Shown here: in pieces, positions 26,392 to 35,565 of the stretch | Numbering within the stretch: position 1 is the stretch's first letter | Layout: the number at the start of each line of letters is the position of its first letter | DNA from: an uncultured Akkermansia sp. | Lineage (GTDB): Bacteria > Verrucomicrobiota > Verrucomicrobiia > Verrucomicrobiales > Akkermansiaceae | DNA: 59,534 nt | NCBI GenBank assembly: GCA_944390825.1 | Contig: CALXRG010000016.1 | Span: 1-59,534 of the forward strand | Direction: 5' to 3' | Notes under the pieces: generated by a model | Database searches by the model: none | Seen by the model: only the letters and a program-made list of their open reading frames with translations | What the model was told of the DNA's origin: nothing | Position numbers and translations under genes: made by a program

Positions 26392-28541
26392 TCCCGAATC
26401 ACCTCCACAAAAAAGCGGAGATAATTCCGGGCGGTGAACGGGCCCACGCCCTTCAGGCGGGAGGCTGCCTCCATGGTCGTGGGTTTGAGCGTGGCGAGCG
26501 AGCGCATTGTCTCGGTGTGAAGCACGCGGTAAACGGGGATATTGTGCTCCTCCGCGATAGCGCGGCGGAGCTCCTGCAGGTGGCTGTAGAGTTCCTTATC
26601 CATGCGGCCGAGTGCGATTCCCTGGAGAATCTGCTGCCCGGTACGGCGCATCTTCAGGGGGACTGGCGCTGTGTCACTCCAGCCGAGGCGGGAAATGCGG
26701 GCCGGGCACCGGCTCATCATCACCTCCTCGCCCCGCTTCGTCAGGGTGAGCAGCGGCAACTCACCGCCTGTGGTCACGAGCAGGCCGGCTTTCTGCATCG
26801 CCCGGAAGAGTGCTTTCAATTTTTTGTCCGTGAGGTGTTTCAGCAGTCCGTAGGTCGACAGGGATGTCAGGTAGCGGTGCATGTGGGCGTTTTGGGCACC
26901 GCGCAGCATGTCCATGATTTTGCTCCGGCCATAGACTGCCTGCCAGGTGCCGGAAGCGTCGCGTTTGGAGGCACGGGCCACGCCTGATAATGCCTTGCGC
27001 ACCGTCAGCAAATCCTCTCCCTGAAGCTCTGGCAGATTCTCCTCATCCTCTGTCTGCCTGCAGGAATCACAATGACCGCAGGGCTCGGCGTCCTTCTCAC
27101 CGAAATACTCAAGAATCCACTGCTGACGACACCCCGTCGAATACGCATACTTGGTGATGGCCTCAATCTTCAGATGATCGCGTCGGGCCTTCTCCTCCAA
27201 CTTCCCGCTGTCGATCGGCAGCATCGCAAAACTCACTTCGGGGTCAAGCACCCGGGTACCCTTCAGATTGCGCCCCGGGACATCAAAACGCTGGATGGCT
27301 CCGGCATGAATCAATACCGAGAGAGCCGTGCCGACGGCCATCGGGTTGACGTCCTTGCCGAGCCGCTCCGCCATCTCATCCACGGTCCACTGCAACTCAT
27401 GAGCCTCGCGGCTGCACTCTGCACACAGCATGTGGTACAAACTGCGGATTAACAGAAGCGGCGGGTTGCTGCCCTCGAAGAAAAACTCCTGCGTTTTCAA
27501 ATCCACGTGGTTGAACAACAGCTCGCACACCGCAGGCTCGCCATCACGTCCCGCCCGTCCGGCCTCCTGATAATAAGCCTCCACACTGCCGGGAATCTCA
27601 AAATGCACCACAAAACGCACATCAGCCCGGTCTATCCCCATACCGAAAGCATTGGTTGCCACGACCACATCCGCCCGCCCGGAGATGAAGTCATTCTGTG
27701 AAAACTCGCGCTCCTCGTCCGTCATCCCGGCGTGGTATGCCACGACTCGCAGCCCGGCATCACGGATCTCATCATACACACGCATCACATTCTTACGCGT
27801 CGAACAATAAACTATCCCCGTCTTCCACTTTTGCATGATGCGGCGGATGCGATCATATTTTGCACGGTGCGAGTCGCAGTGGGTGATCGCAAAATCCAGA
27901 TTCTCCCGGCCGAACCCACTCACGATGACGGCCGGCTCCCGCAACTGAAGCGTCCGCAGGATATCCTCGCGCACAAACTGCGTCGCTGTCGCCGTCAGGG
28001 CTATAGTCTGCGGGCAACCCAACGCCTCACGCACCCGGCCAAGCCGCAGGTAATCCGGGCGGAAATCATGTCCCCACTGGCTCAGGCAATGTGCCTCATC
28101 GATCGCCAGCAGGCTCACCGGCATACGGGAGAGTGTATTCATAAACCCCTCCTGCCCGAAACGCTCCGGAGCCACGTATACCAAACGCAGCGTCCCGGCA
28201 CGAAAATCGGCCATCACCTGGCGGTATTCGTCCGCTCCCAGGGACGAATTGATCGCTGCCGCCGGGATACCGCGGGCTACCAGAGCATCCACCTGATCCT
28301 TCATGAGGGCGATGAGCGGCGAAACCACGATCGTCACTCCCCCTCGGCAAAGCGCCGGCAGCTGGTAGCACAGAGACTTACCGCCTCCCGTCGGCATGAT
28401 GGCGAGAGCATCGCGGCCCTGCATCACCGCCTCCACCACCTCGTCCTGCCCCGGCCGCAGCGAGGTGAAACCGAAGTAGCGCTCCAGTGTCTCCAGAACG
28501 CCATCCATTCCCTGCTCTCCTGCCTCCTCGGGGGTATCCAT
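26373..28541 (-). CDS. recQ: ATP-dependent DNA helicase RecQ
   Basis: 3'-5' helicase of recombination and replication-fork repair. 722 residues. The helicase core has LRPGQDEVVEA (Q motif), MPTGGGKSLCYQLP (Walker A), AIDEAHCLSQWGHDFRPDY (DEAH), and GRAGRDGEP. The RecQ C-terminal zinc site has GCRQQWILEYF followed by CGHCDSC. A winged helix follows, and a C-terminal HRDC domain (about 630-722) contains GVGPFTARNYLRFF. Start ATG 28541 is set by the promoter 28551-28580; the frame is open upstream of it. Typical full-length architecture. Confidence 0.96.
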   Translation of the reverse strand: MDTPEEAGEQGMDGVLETLERYFGFTSLRPGQDEVVEAVMQGRDALAIMPTGGGKSLCYQLPALCRGGVTIVVSPLIALMKDQVDALVARGIPAAAINSSLGADEYRQVMADFRAGTLRLVYVAPERFGQEGFMNTLSRMPVSLLAIDEAHCLSQWGHDFRPDYLRLGRVREALGCPQTIALTATATQFVREDILRTLQLREPAVIVSGFGRENLDFAITHCDSHRAKYDRIRRIMQKWKTGIVYCSTRKNVMRVYDEIRDAGLRVVAYHAGMTDEEREFSQNDFISGRADVVVATNAFGMGIDRADVRFVVHFEIPGSVEAYYQEAGRAGRDGEPAVCELLFNHVDLKTQEFFFEGSNPPLLLIRSLYHMLCAECSREAHELQWTVDEMAERLGKDVNPMAVGTALSVLIHAGAIQRFDVPGRNLKGTRVLDPEVSFAMLPIDSGKLEEKARRDHLKIEAITKYAYSTGCRQQWILEYFGEKDAEPCGHCDSCRQTEDEENLPELQGEDLLTVRKALSGVARASKRDASGTWQAVYGRSKIMDMLRGAQNAHMHRYLTSLSTYGLLKHLTDKKLKALFRAMQKAGLLVTTGGELPLLTLTKRGEEVMMSRCPARISRLGWSDTAPVPLKMRRTGQQILQGIALGRMDKELYSHLQELRRAIAEEHNIPVYRVLHTETMRSLATLKPTTMEAASRLKGVGPFTARNYLRFFVEVIRDYEGMD

Positions 28542-28550
28542 CGTGCGGGT

Positions 28551-28580
28551 ATTATAGCAGAGCTTCCCCGGTTCGGGCAA
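28551..28580 (-). promoter_or_regulatory. Promoter of recQ, predicting a leaderless mRNA
   Basis: Minus strand TTGCCC (28575-28580), 18 bases, perfect TATAAT (28551-28556), then 9 bases to the ATG at 28541. Confidence 0.75.
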
Positions 28581-28636
28581 GTCATCTGTCTGCAGAAAAA
28601 GCGGCGCCGTGAAAAGCTGCACCGTAACCAGCCGGC

Positions 28637-29071
28637 TCAGAAACCCAAGAAGCGTTTTCTCATCTGACGCCAGGTACCCAGATGAATCGTCGCAGGCACA
28701 CTCTTGTAGGTGTATCCATCTCTTTGCCGTTCAAAGGCGATTGCCTGGTACGTCCCATCTTCCAGGTATTTCATGGTATCTGTGGACTTGCCGCATTCCC
28801 CGGTGTAAGGATTCACCCAGTAGCCGATTTTGCGCCATGAAAAAGTCTTTTGCTCTATAGGGAAGAAATACTCATCATCAACAAAGAGGCATATGTATCT
28901 TGCCCGATCGCATCCGTATTTCTCCTGCAGTATGCGAAAAGCCGCTTCCGGTGAATACCGGGCGGTGGCAGCCTTTTGAGAGCAAAAAGCCTTGCCCCCA
29001 AACGCCCTTCCCGAATCACAGGAACTTGCCAGAAACAGCAGCGGTATAAACGCCAACCCCCATCTCATCAT
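28637..29071 (-). CDS. Small lipoprotein of unknown function
   Basis: About 144 residues. The N-terminus MMRWGLAFIPLLFLASSCDS is a lipoprotein signal with lipobox LASSC. The mature part contains four more cysteines (CSQKA, YGCDRARYICLF, GECGK) and the segments FFPIEQKTFSWRKIGYWVNP and YKSVPATIHLGTWRQM, suggesting a small beta-rich domain. Candidate starts are GTG 29077, ATG 29071 and ATG 29068. It points the same way as recQ, but recQ has its own promoter. No family recognised. Confidence 0.75.
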   Translation of the reverse strand: MMRWGLAFIPLLFLASSCDSGRAFGGKAFCSQKAATARYSPEAAFRILQEKYGCDRARYICLFVDDEYFFPIEQKTFSWRKIGYWVNPYTGECGKSTDTMKYLEDGTYQAIAFERQRDGYTYKSVPATIHLGTWRQMRKRFLGF

Positions 29072-29077
29072 CGGCAC

Positions 29078-29543
29078 ACGTGCAATCTGATTTTTTTGAT
29101 GTTTGTCGAGCCCCCCGCGCTGAAGTATTGCTCAGGATAACTGGGGCACTCTGTCTGAAAACCGGGACTCCTCTATGAGAACCCGGAGCCTTGGTTTCCG
29201 GAAGCCCGGAGGTCAGGATTCAACCCCAAGCCATATGAAGGACTCGCATGTGTTATATCATGAGATATTGCGGGGTGTCAAACGACTTTCTGCATGGCAA
29301 ACGAGGGCAGACTCGGCTGCCTCCATGTTTTTGCTCCGCATCGACACTCCGCATCCATACATTGCCCCCCCCGATCAACTCCGCACACAGAGGAGACAAC
29401 TGGTCTGGGAAAAGAAGAAAACACGCCGGAAAAGGAAGCTCCAACTGTTGTGTGTAAGCCGCTCTATCATGATTGACGGAGTCGGGGTGCATGTGGTAGC
29501 TTGGGCGTACGCCCTTGCTTAACCCAATACCCTATTGCCATTC
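29078..29543. other. 466-bp gene-free region upstream of the outer-membrane protein
   Basis: No convincing coding sequence. A promoter candidate for the plus-strand gene at 29544 is TTGACG (29473-29478), 18 bases, TAGCTT (29497-29502), giving a leader of about 35 bases. The middle portion (29170-29460) shows only weak imperfect inverted repeats around CCGGA/TCCGG. Confidence 0.4.
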
Positions 29544-30851
29544 ATGAAAAGACAACTTCCCGTGTACCGTTTTATTTGCCGGACTCTTCAATGCTTCGCA
29601 AGTTGTTCCTTTTACCGCTTGGTGCACCGCAGAGGGGGCATTGTCCCCCGCGGCCTGACTCCATTGGCTGCCGCCCTGGCTCTCATACCCGCCACCGCCG
29701 GGGCTGAGACCTTCGGCGCGGCCACTCTCAACGAACACCAGGTGGCTTACGCGCTCGGCACCATCGGGCAGGAAGACATCACCGGCACGGAACTGGGGCA
29801 AGCTCTCTCTGCGCTCAGGACAGCCGGAGCGGGGGATGCGTCCCGCGAGCTCCTGTATTCCCTCGGTGGCGCCGGTCTCTCCGGGGTGCAAAAAGTGCTC
29901 TCTGCAGACAGCACTCAGCATTTGCAAACACTGCGCTCGACCTTGCGAAGTCTCCAGGAAGGACACCCGGTGTACAGCACACCGGGAAAAGATGCCATTC
30001 CATGGCTGGGAAACGGCTCTGTATCTGCGGCCCTGACGGGCGGAACCGACCGGGTAAATGGTCGCCCCGATACGGGAGATTACACACGTGACAACGTCGG
30101 TTTCATCCTGACAGAGCTCTCTCCGCTGGATGAAAACTGGACCTTCGGCTGCAGCTTTGCCTACAGTTCGTCCGACGCGCATTGCCATGGCGTTTCCATC
30201 GACACGGATGCTTATTATTCGGATTTTGCGATTCTGTACAATCGGGGGCGCCTGCACCAACTGGTGACCCTGGGTGCCGGATTCTACCGCTTTGACACAA
30301 CCCGGACCGTGGGCATCCCCGGCAGCTCCTCCCATCATACCAGCGCATTGGGAAGCACGTCGGCCACGGCTGTTACTTTTTCGTATGAAGGCAGCTACGA
30401 GCTCATCAGAAGTTCGGATGCGCGTCATTCCCTGTCTCCGGTGGCGATGGCAGAAGCCACGTTTGCCCAATTTAAGGACATGTATGAAAGCGGTGCCGGC
30501 AATGCCGGGTTGCATTCCACCTGGGACAACGTACAGTGCCTGACCGTCGGTACGGGCTTCCGCTACACCTACCGCTTTGAACTCCAAAAACAGCCGGGCT
30601 TTTTCAGCCTGGACGTCCTCACGCTGGCCACCTCCGGTGACGACACCATGACCGTCACCAGTCAATTCCTCGGCGGGGGCGGCAGCTTCGAACAGTGGGG
30701 CCCCAAGGCGGGAGGCTCTGCTCTGAGGCTCAACGCGGCGACCATCGTTCCCCTGAGCGAATCATGGGCCCTCCTGGGTAATGTATCAGCGGAGTTCCGA
30801 TCTCACCAGTCCTGCGTCAGTGGCTCAGCGGGGGCAGTCTTTTCATTCTAG
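29544..30851 (+). CDS. Outer-membrane beta-barrel protein (autotransporter-barrel-like)
   Basis: 435 residues. A long N-terminal signal (hydrophobic LTPLAAALALIPATAGAETF near 40-58) is preceded by a basic extension. Residues ~60-145 are helical/Ala-Leu-rich; from ~150 to the end there are alternating amphipathic strands (WTFGCSFAYSSSDA, DFAILYNRGRLHQLVTLGAG, FSLDVLTLATSGDD). The protein ends in AGAVFSF, with the terminal Phe typical of BAM-inserted barrels. It resembles the translocator domain of autotransporters, but a large passenger is missing. Start at ATG 29544 (a TTG lies 9 bases earlier). The function is unknown. Confidence 0.75.
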   Translation: MKRQLPVYRFICRTLQCFASCSFYRLVHRRGGIVPRGLTPLAAALALIPATAGAETFGAATLNEHQVAYALGTIGQEDITGTELGQALSALRTAGAGDASRELLYSLGGAGLSGVQKVLSADSTQHLQTLRSTLRSLQEGHPVYSTPGKDAIPWLGNGSVSAALTGGTDRVNGRPDTGDYTRDNVGFILTELSPLDENWTFGCSFAYSSSDAHCHGVSIDTDAYYSDFAILYNRGRLHQLVTLGAGFYRFDTTRTVGIPGSSSHHTSALGSTSATAVTFSYEGSYELIRSSDARHSLSPVAMAEATFAQFKDMYESGAGNAGLHSTWDNVQCLTVGTGFRYTYRFELQKQPGFFSLDVLTLATSGDDTMTVTSQFLGGGGSFEQWGPKAGGSALRLNAATIVPLSESWALLGNVSAEFRSHQSCVSGSAGAVFSF

Positions 30852-31049
30852 AGAGGCGTTTCCGGGCCCATCGGGAGCACCGGCCCCTTGGACACCGCTC
30901 CTGCCCATTGGACGCACCGGCCGGGCGCACCCTAGCACAGCGGGGTACCCCACACTGACGGGAAAGCCCGAATGGAGTTGAAGCGGGCCGGCTTGCCTCT
31001 CTGCCTCCACTACCTTCCTCTCTACCGGCTCTCTCCCTATTGTCTCTCC
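30852..31049. other. Short gene-free region with a polypyrimidine repeat
   Basis: 198 bases between convergent genes. A pyrimidine-rich tract on the plus strand contains two adjacent 13-bp units, TCTCTCCCTATTG (31030-31042) and TCTCTCCTTATTG (31043-31055), with further degenerate copies either side. The second unit contains the stop codon of the minus-strand gene (31050-31052). No clear terminator is seen. Confidence 0.5.
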
Positions 31050-32096
31050 TTATTGCCTCTCTCCCCCCTTGTTGCCCTCCTGCTTTTGTTTGAGTGGAAC
31101 AGCATGGAAAGGCGCAGGCTTGGGCCCCTGGAACTTCGGGTTCATCGAGGCTATGTGCGCGTTGGAAATCTGGAAGGTGAAGCTGCCTCCTACCGAGTCG
31201 TCGTGTTCATCCAAGATATGATCGAAGACGCACACCGGAGTATTGCCGGGTGTCTCAGGCATCACAAAAAGACCAATAGCCAAGGAGGGACGGGGCTTGC
31301 CGGCTGCCTCGCGAATCGTGTAGCTGATGGTGTTGCTTCCCCGCTTGAGTCCGCCGGAAATGACGTCGGCCCGGCGCTCATCATAAAACTCATGCAGGGA
31401 AACTCCGTTGATCTTGACATCGACATCGCGCCCCGGACAGTCGACAAAGATCTTGCCGATCAGCTCAGGCTGCCCACAGTAAGGCGGAACTTTCGGCATC
31501 TCCCGGTAGGGATGAAAGCCGTCCTGCTCCAGCAGAACACTGATGTCCTTGGCAGCGAGCCGTTTCCGAACAGCCGGGAGCTTCTCCAAACTGAAAAAGC
31601 GCGTCTGATCAATTTTCCACTTGCCGCCTTCGTTGACCAGCAAAATGACAAATGCACTGTCCTGAGGTTTCTCATCCCCTAATTGAAGCCGGCCCATGTA
31701 GGTGGCGGCCAGGGTATTGCCCCCGCAGGAAGCAATCGAGCCAACATAAACAAAATTCTCCAGGACCGGCATGTACTGCGCCTCACGAAAATAATCCTGG
31801 GGGAAGCGCCCGCGCTGGGAAATAATGAGATTATGGACTTTGCGAATGCGTGATTCTGTCGTATTGCGTTTCCAGGCGACTTCGTTGCCGCCGTTGGCGT
31901 GGCTGACACGCCAAGTGTTATAGGCGAGATCGGCGATCTGGCGGGCGTTTTCCTGATGGGGTGTAAGAAGGGGGGCCGGGGCACTCGCCGCCTGCTGCGG
32001 CACCCTGCGGTTGGAGGAGGCGTAGCCGCTCTGGGCTAAGACTGTAGTGGTCAGCATGCTGCCCAGTGCGAGGGCGGTGTAAAAAATGGCTCTCAT
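31050..32096 (-). CDS. Secreted protein of unknown function
   Basis: 348 residues with a Sec signal (MRAIFYTALALGSMLTTTVLAQ). A helical segment follows (ENARQIADLAYNTWRVSH, about 50-70), then a mixed domain with YVGSIASCGGNTLAATYMGR and AFVILLVNEGGKWKIDQTRF. A beta-sandwich-like C-terminal half (about 215-325) contains KIFVDCPGRDVDVKINGVSL and SNTISYTIREAAGKP, which reads like a PEGA or carbohydrate-binding type fold. The last residues are Lys/Gln/Gly-rich. Its promoter overlaps that of the divergent hydrolase gene. The start at 32096 is supported by a -10 box ending 10 bases upstream. No family recognised. Confidence 0.8.
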   Translation of the reverse strand: MRAIFYTALALGSMLTTTVLAQSGYASSNRRVPQQAASAPAPLLTPHQENARQIADLAYNTWRVSHANGGNEVAWKRNTTESRIRKVHNLIISQRGRFPQDYFREAQYMPVLENFVYVGSIASCGGNTLAATYMGRLQLGDEKPQDSAFVILLVNEGGKWKIDQTRFFSLEKLPAVRKRLAAKDISVLLEQDGFHPYREMPKVPPYCGQPELIGKIFVDCPGRDVDVKINGVSLHEFYDERRADVISGGLKRGSNTISYTIREAAGKPRPSLAIGLFVMPETPGNTPVCVFDHILDEHDDSVGGSFTFQISNAHIASMNPKFQGPKPAPFHAVPLKQKQEGNKGGERQ

Positions 32097-32106
32097 GACG
32101 CTGCTG

Positions 32107-32135
32107 ATACTACATCAGACTTGCTTTTATAGCAA
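32107..32135 (-). promoter_or_regulatory. Promoter of the secreted protein gene (divergent pair)
   Basis: Minus strand TTGCTA (32130-32135), 17 bases, TAGTAT (32107-32112), 10 bases to the ATG at 32096. Its -35 box forms one arm of the palindrome CTTGCT-N5-AGCAAG (32120-32136). Confidence 0.65.
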
Positions 32136-32149
32136 GAAAAATGCATAAT
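32121..32149 (+). promoter_or_regulatory. Promoter of the alpha/beta hydrolase gene (divergent pair)
   Basis: TTGCTT (32121-32126), 17 bases, CATAAT (32144-32149), 11 bases to the ATG at 32161. Its -35 box is the other arm of the palindrome at 32120-32136, so the two divergent promoters interlock. Confidence 0.65.
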
Positions 32150-32160
32150 GCACCGGCAGT

Positions 32161-33045
32161 ATGACGACATCCCGACCATATTTCAACCGGCAGGAAAATA
32201 TGCGTCACCGTCGTTTGCTGGACAAGACGCCGTCCTTCGTGTGGAAACGCTTCTCCGACGGTGTAGCACTGCGGGTACATCTGTTTGTACCGCCGGGTCA
32301 TACACCGGATTCCTTTGCTCCAGCTGTAATGTTTTTTCACGGTGGCATGTGGATGCTGGACTACGAGGAGGAGTTCGTCTCCTGGGCCATGCACCTGGCC
32401 AACCGCGGCATCGTGTGCTTGTTGCCGCAATACCGCACACGGGCCCGCTTTGAAATCGAAGCCCCCGACATCATTCAGGATGGGCTGGATGCCTGGCGGT
32501 GGTTGCAGCACAATGCAGACGGCTTAGGCATCGACCGTTCCCGCATGGTGCTGGCCGGGTCGGATGCTGGTGGTCTGATGGCACTCAATGCGGCCATGCC
32601 TCCACTGGCCCACCGCCCATGGTGGAAACTCGTCGGCAAGCCCGCGCCACTACCGCCGATGCCGGCAGCTGTGGCTATTTTCCGCGGGGTGGTGGATGTC
32701 GAGGAAGCGGAGGCACGCACGCTCAACGTGCCGGCGGAAATGCCGGATCCCTCTGTCATCAATCCCTGCGCCCTGCTGCGGCGGGATTTGCCGCCGCTGT
32801 TCTGTGCACACGGCATGTCAGATCCCCTGTTGGATTACGAGATACGCGAATGGTTCTGTGAAGAGTGGGAACGCTTGGGCAACAAAGCGGAGCTTGTCCT
32901 TTTTCCGAACGTCGATCATACCCTGACACAATTTGACGTCAATCCCGGCGAGTTTGAGCAAATGCTGCTGGCATGGGAAGCCTTCATGGTACGCTGCGGC
33001 GTCTGGCCAGAGCCAGAGGAAGAACTCAGCGCCCTGATGGAGTGA
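32161..33045 (+). CDS. Alpha/beta hydrolase of the hormone-sensitive-lipase type, with an altered nucleophile
   Basis: 294 residues, cytoplasmic (no signal). The oxyanion-hole motif is HGGMW (about 60). The nucleophile elbow reads LAGSDAGGLMAL, where relatives have GDSAGG or GSSAGG; the residue aligned with the catalytic serine is therefore Asp. The other triad members appear intact: acid Asp in AHGMSDPLLDY and His in NVDHTL. Family members are esterases or deacetylases of sugars and small esters. With Asp the protein could use a different chemistry or be inactive. A neighbouring Ser (one residue earlier) might also serve. Transcribed from the divergent promoter at 32121-32149. Confidence 0.85.
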   Translation: MTTSRPYFNRQENMRHRRLLDKTPSFVWKRFSDGVALRVHLFVPPGHTPDSFAPAVMFFHGGMWMLDYEEEFVSWAMHLANRGIVCLLPQYRTRARFEIEAPDIIQDGLDAWRWLQHNADGLGIDRSRMVLAGSDAGGLMALNAAMPPLAHRPWWKLVGKPAPLPPMPAAVAIFRGVVDVEEAEARTLNVPAEMPDPSVINPCALLRRDLPPLFCAHGMSDPLLDYEIREWFCEEWERLGNKAELVLFPNVDHTLTQFDVNPGEFEQMLLAWEAFMVRCGVWPEPEEELSALME

Positions 33046-33262
33046 GCTCCGCAAGTGGACACACCAGGAAACGAGGTCGCGCATCAGACGGGAAAAGAAG
33101 CCCCCGGCAACGCAAAAAGCTGCACCCCAAGCTGCAAGACGATGACGTAAAAACCAAACCGCCGTTCCCAAAAACTCCCCCCCTAAAAAACTTTCCAAGC
33201 TCCCTTCCCCCCCCAAAAAAATCCTTGTCACCGCAAAGCCGCAAACGCCCGAGCCCTTCCCA

Positions 33263-35152
33263 TCAGCGCAACCCCCGCAGCAGGAGCTCAGCGTTATTCT
33301 GCGTAGCCTCAATCCGGCTAAGCAAAGTCTCCAGGCTCTCCCAACCGGGGAGCTGAGCAAGCTGTCGACGCAGTTGTACGACACGCTCAAGCTCATCAGG
33401 GTGGTAGAGCCGATCATCATTGCGCGTGCCACTCTGGTGCAGGGAAATAGCAGGGTAAATACGGCGCTCCGCGAGCTCACGGTCAAGCCTTACCTCCATA
33501 TTGCCGGTGCCCTTGAACTCCTCGAAGATAATCTCATCCATGCGGGATTCCGTGTCAACAAGGCACGTTGCAATAATGGTCAGGCTGCCACCTTCCTCCA
33601 AATTGCGGGCTGCACCGAAAAACTTGCGTGGCTTTTCCAGCGCATTGGAACCGAGGCCACCCGACATCGTACGGCCGCCGAGTTGGTTGGCATTGTAGCC
33701 GCGGGAAAGACGGGTCAGGGAATCGAGCATGATAATCACGTCGCGCCCCTGTTCCACCAGGCGGCGAGCACGCTCCAGCACCAAATCACTCAACTGTGCA
33801 TGCCGCAGCGAAGGCTCGTCAAAAGTCGAGGCGAAGACCGGGGCATGAACCGTCTCCTCAAAGTCCGTCACCTCCTCCGGGCGCTCATCCAACAGCAGAA
33901 TCAGCAGCACCGCATCTGGGTAATTCGCTTGGATTGAGCGGGCAATCGTCTTGAGCAGCACCGTTTTGCCCCCGCGGGGAGGAGCCACAATCAGGGCACG
34001 CTGCCCCTTACCCAAAGGCGTCATCAGATCCAGCACACGCAGCGAAGGAGATTTGATATCCGGGTTTTCCAGAATCAAACGCTCCTTCGGGAAGAGCGGC
34101 GTGAGCATATCAAACTCCTTCGGTTGCCGGTAATCGGAGGCGGGCACCCCCTCAATGGTCAGAATATCCTCAGCAAGCAATTGAGTAGGCTCTTTTCCAT
34201 TGCGGCTGCGCTGGATCACAATCTTTACCAAATTGCCCGGGCGCAGCAAATAGCGGCGGAGAAGATCTGCCGGCACCTTCGGGTCATCCTTGCACGGCCT
34301 CAGACTGCGCGCCACATCGCGCAGGTAGGCACCCTGATCTTTGCTGAACTCCAGAATTCCCTCAGCCTGCACCCGGAACCCCTCCGCCACATAACTGCGA
34401 GCCAACTCATAGATCAGCTCCGCACGCGAAAGCGCCGTAGCGCCCTTTCGGTCTGCAGCCAGTGCAAGATCCTGGAGTTCATTGAGAGGCATGCTCCGCA
34501 GCGCATTCAGCGAAATCGTCGTCGTGCGGGCCTGCACCGCCTTAGCCTCAGCGGCAAGCCACGTATTGAAAAACACGCGCACCTGAGCCTCCAGGAGGGG
34601 ACGCGGCCCTTCGTTCCAGAAAACGACGTCCGCACGCCTCATCTTCTCCTCCGTGCTCATCTGAGCCTGCTGCAAAGCCTCAGCCTCCTGCCGGGAAAGA
34701 CCGCTGCGCTGCATAGCGCGCACTACCTGGGTCTCCGGGTTACAAGCCACCACACAGACTGTATCGGCCTCAAAAGCAGATGCAGACTCAAAGAAAAGGG
34801 GCGCATCCAAAATAAACGTATGCACATCCTCACGCTCACGGGCAGCTGACACCGCCGCAGCGAACTCCTCCGCCAAACGGGGATGCACCAGTGCTTCCAG
34901 CGACCGACGCTTTTCTTCATCGCCAGTCACCACGGCACGCAGCTTCTCCGCACTGACAGCGCCAGTCTCCTCCAGAATGCCGTCACCGAACACAGCGACC
35001 AGCGCCTCCGTCAGCATTCCACCATCGCGAAGACGGCGTGCTACAGCATCACAGTCAAAGACTTCTACGCCTTTTCCTCCCAGCTCCGTCAAAAGCTGGA
35101 CAACGGTTGACTTGCCGGACGCGATACCTCCTGTAACTGCGATGACCTTCAT
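33263..35152 (-). CDS. Fusion of dephospho-CoA kinase (CoaE) and transcription termination factor Rho
   Basis: One uninterrupted frame of 629 residues. Residues ~1-205 are dephospho-CoA kinase, the last step of coenzyme A synthesis: P-loop GGIASGKST (8-16), [30 protein letters not shown] and the C-terminal [11 protein letters not shown]. Residues ~215-629 are Rho. They have a SAP-like N domain ([16 protein letters not shown]), a cold-shock RNA-binding domain ([30 protein letters not shown]), Walker [11 protein letters not shown] (391-400), Walker [17 protein letters not shown], and the R-loop [17 protein letters not shown] followed by HQSGTRNDD. Every catalytic motif of both enzymes appears intact. 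The linker is only ~15 residues. Start ATG 35152 is set by the promoter at 35161-35189. Separate adjacent coaE and rho genes are the ordinary state; here they are one protein unless it is processed. Confidence 0.93.
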   Translation of the reverse strand: MKVIAVTGGIASGKSTVVQLLTELGGKGVEVFDCDAVARRLRDGGMLTEALVAVFGDGILEETGAVSAEKLRAVVTGDEEKRRSLEALVHPRLAEEFAAAVSAAREREDVHTFILDAPLFFESASAFEADTVCVVACNPETQVVRAMQRSGLSRQEAEALQQAQMSTEEKMRRADVVFWNEGPRPLLEAQVRVFFNTWLAAEAKAVQARTTTISLNALRSMPLNELQDLALAADRKGATALSRAELIYELARSYVAEGFRVQAEGILEFSKDQGAYLRDVARSLRPCKDDPKVPADLLRRYLLRPGNLVKIVIQRSRNGKEPTQLLAEDILTIEGVPASDYRQPKEFDMLTPLFPKERLILENPDIKSPSLRVLDLMTPLGKGQRALIVAPPRGGKTVLLKTIARSIQANYPDAVLLILLLDERPEEVTDFEETVHAPVFASTFDEPSLRHAQLSDLVLERARRLVEQGRDVIIMLDSLTRLSRGYNANQLGGRTMSGGLGSNALEKPRKFFGAARNLEEGGSLTIIATCLVDTESRMDEIIFEEFKGTGNMEVRLDRELAERRIYPAISLHQSGTRNDDRLYHPDELERVVQLRRQLAQLPGWESLETLLSRIEATQNNAELLLRGLR

Positions 35153-35160
35153 TGCGCGGG

Positions 35161-35189
35161 ATTGTAGCACAAGAGCATGCCCATTTCAA
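35161..35189 (-). promoter_or_regulatory. Promoter of the coaE-rho gene, predicting a leaderless mRNA
   Basis: Minus strand TTGAAA (35184-35189), 17 bases, TACAAT (35161-35166), 8 bases to the ATG at 35152. The absence of a leader argues against the rho-leader autoregulation known in enteric bacteria. Confidence 0.75.
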
Positions 35190-35565
35190 GTGAAACCTGA
35201 AGGCACAGAAGCTCAACTGATGACAAAAGAGAGCCCGCCCCCATAATCCAAACAGCACACAGCATCAAAAAGGCCCTGCCTGCGAACCGACATCGTACGG
35301 CGAGCGGCCGGATATATCGGCCGGGTATATCCGCCAGCGGCGAACTTCCGGGCTCATCGTCCGCAGCACGTTGCGCAAGACACCCCGGGCAGCGAGTTTC
35401 CATCCATCTCCACGCGCCTCACCGAGCATATCCACGCACCACACTCACCATGCATCTCCTGCCGGACCAGCCCTCCTGCCGGACCAGCCAAAGCAATCCA
35501 GATGATCCCTGGCAACATTCCTCACCACCCGAGCCCAGGCTGCCTTCCTCACCACCCTCAGACGC
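35190..35565. other. Gene-free region with a 17-bp tandem repeat
   Basis: No credible gene. It holds interlocking dyads around GGCCGGATATATCGGCC (near 35306-35322) and GGATATA/TATATCC. A 17-bp tandem duplication CTCCTGCCGGACCAGCC lies at 35456-35472 and 35473-35489, and TTCCTCACCACC occurs twice between 35518 and 35562. Confidence 0.5.
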
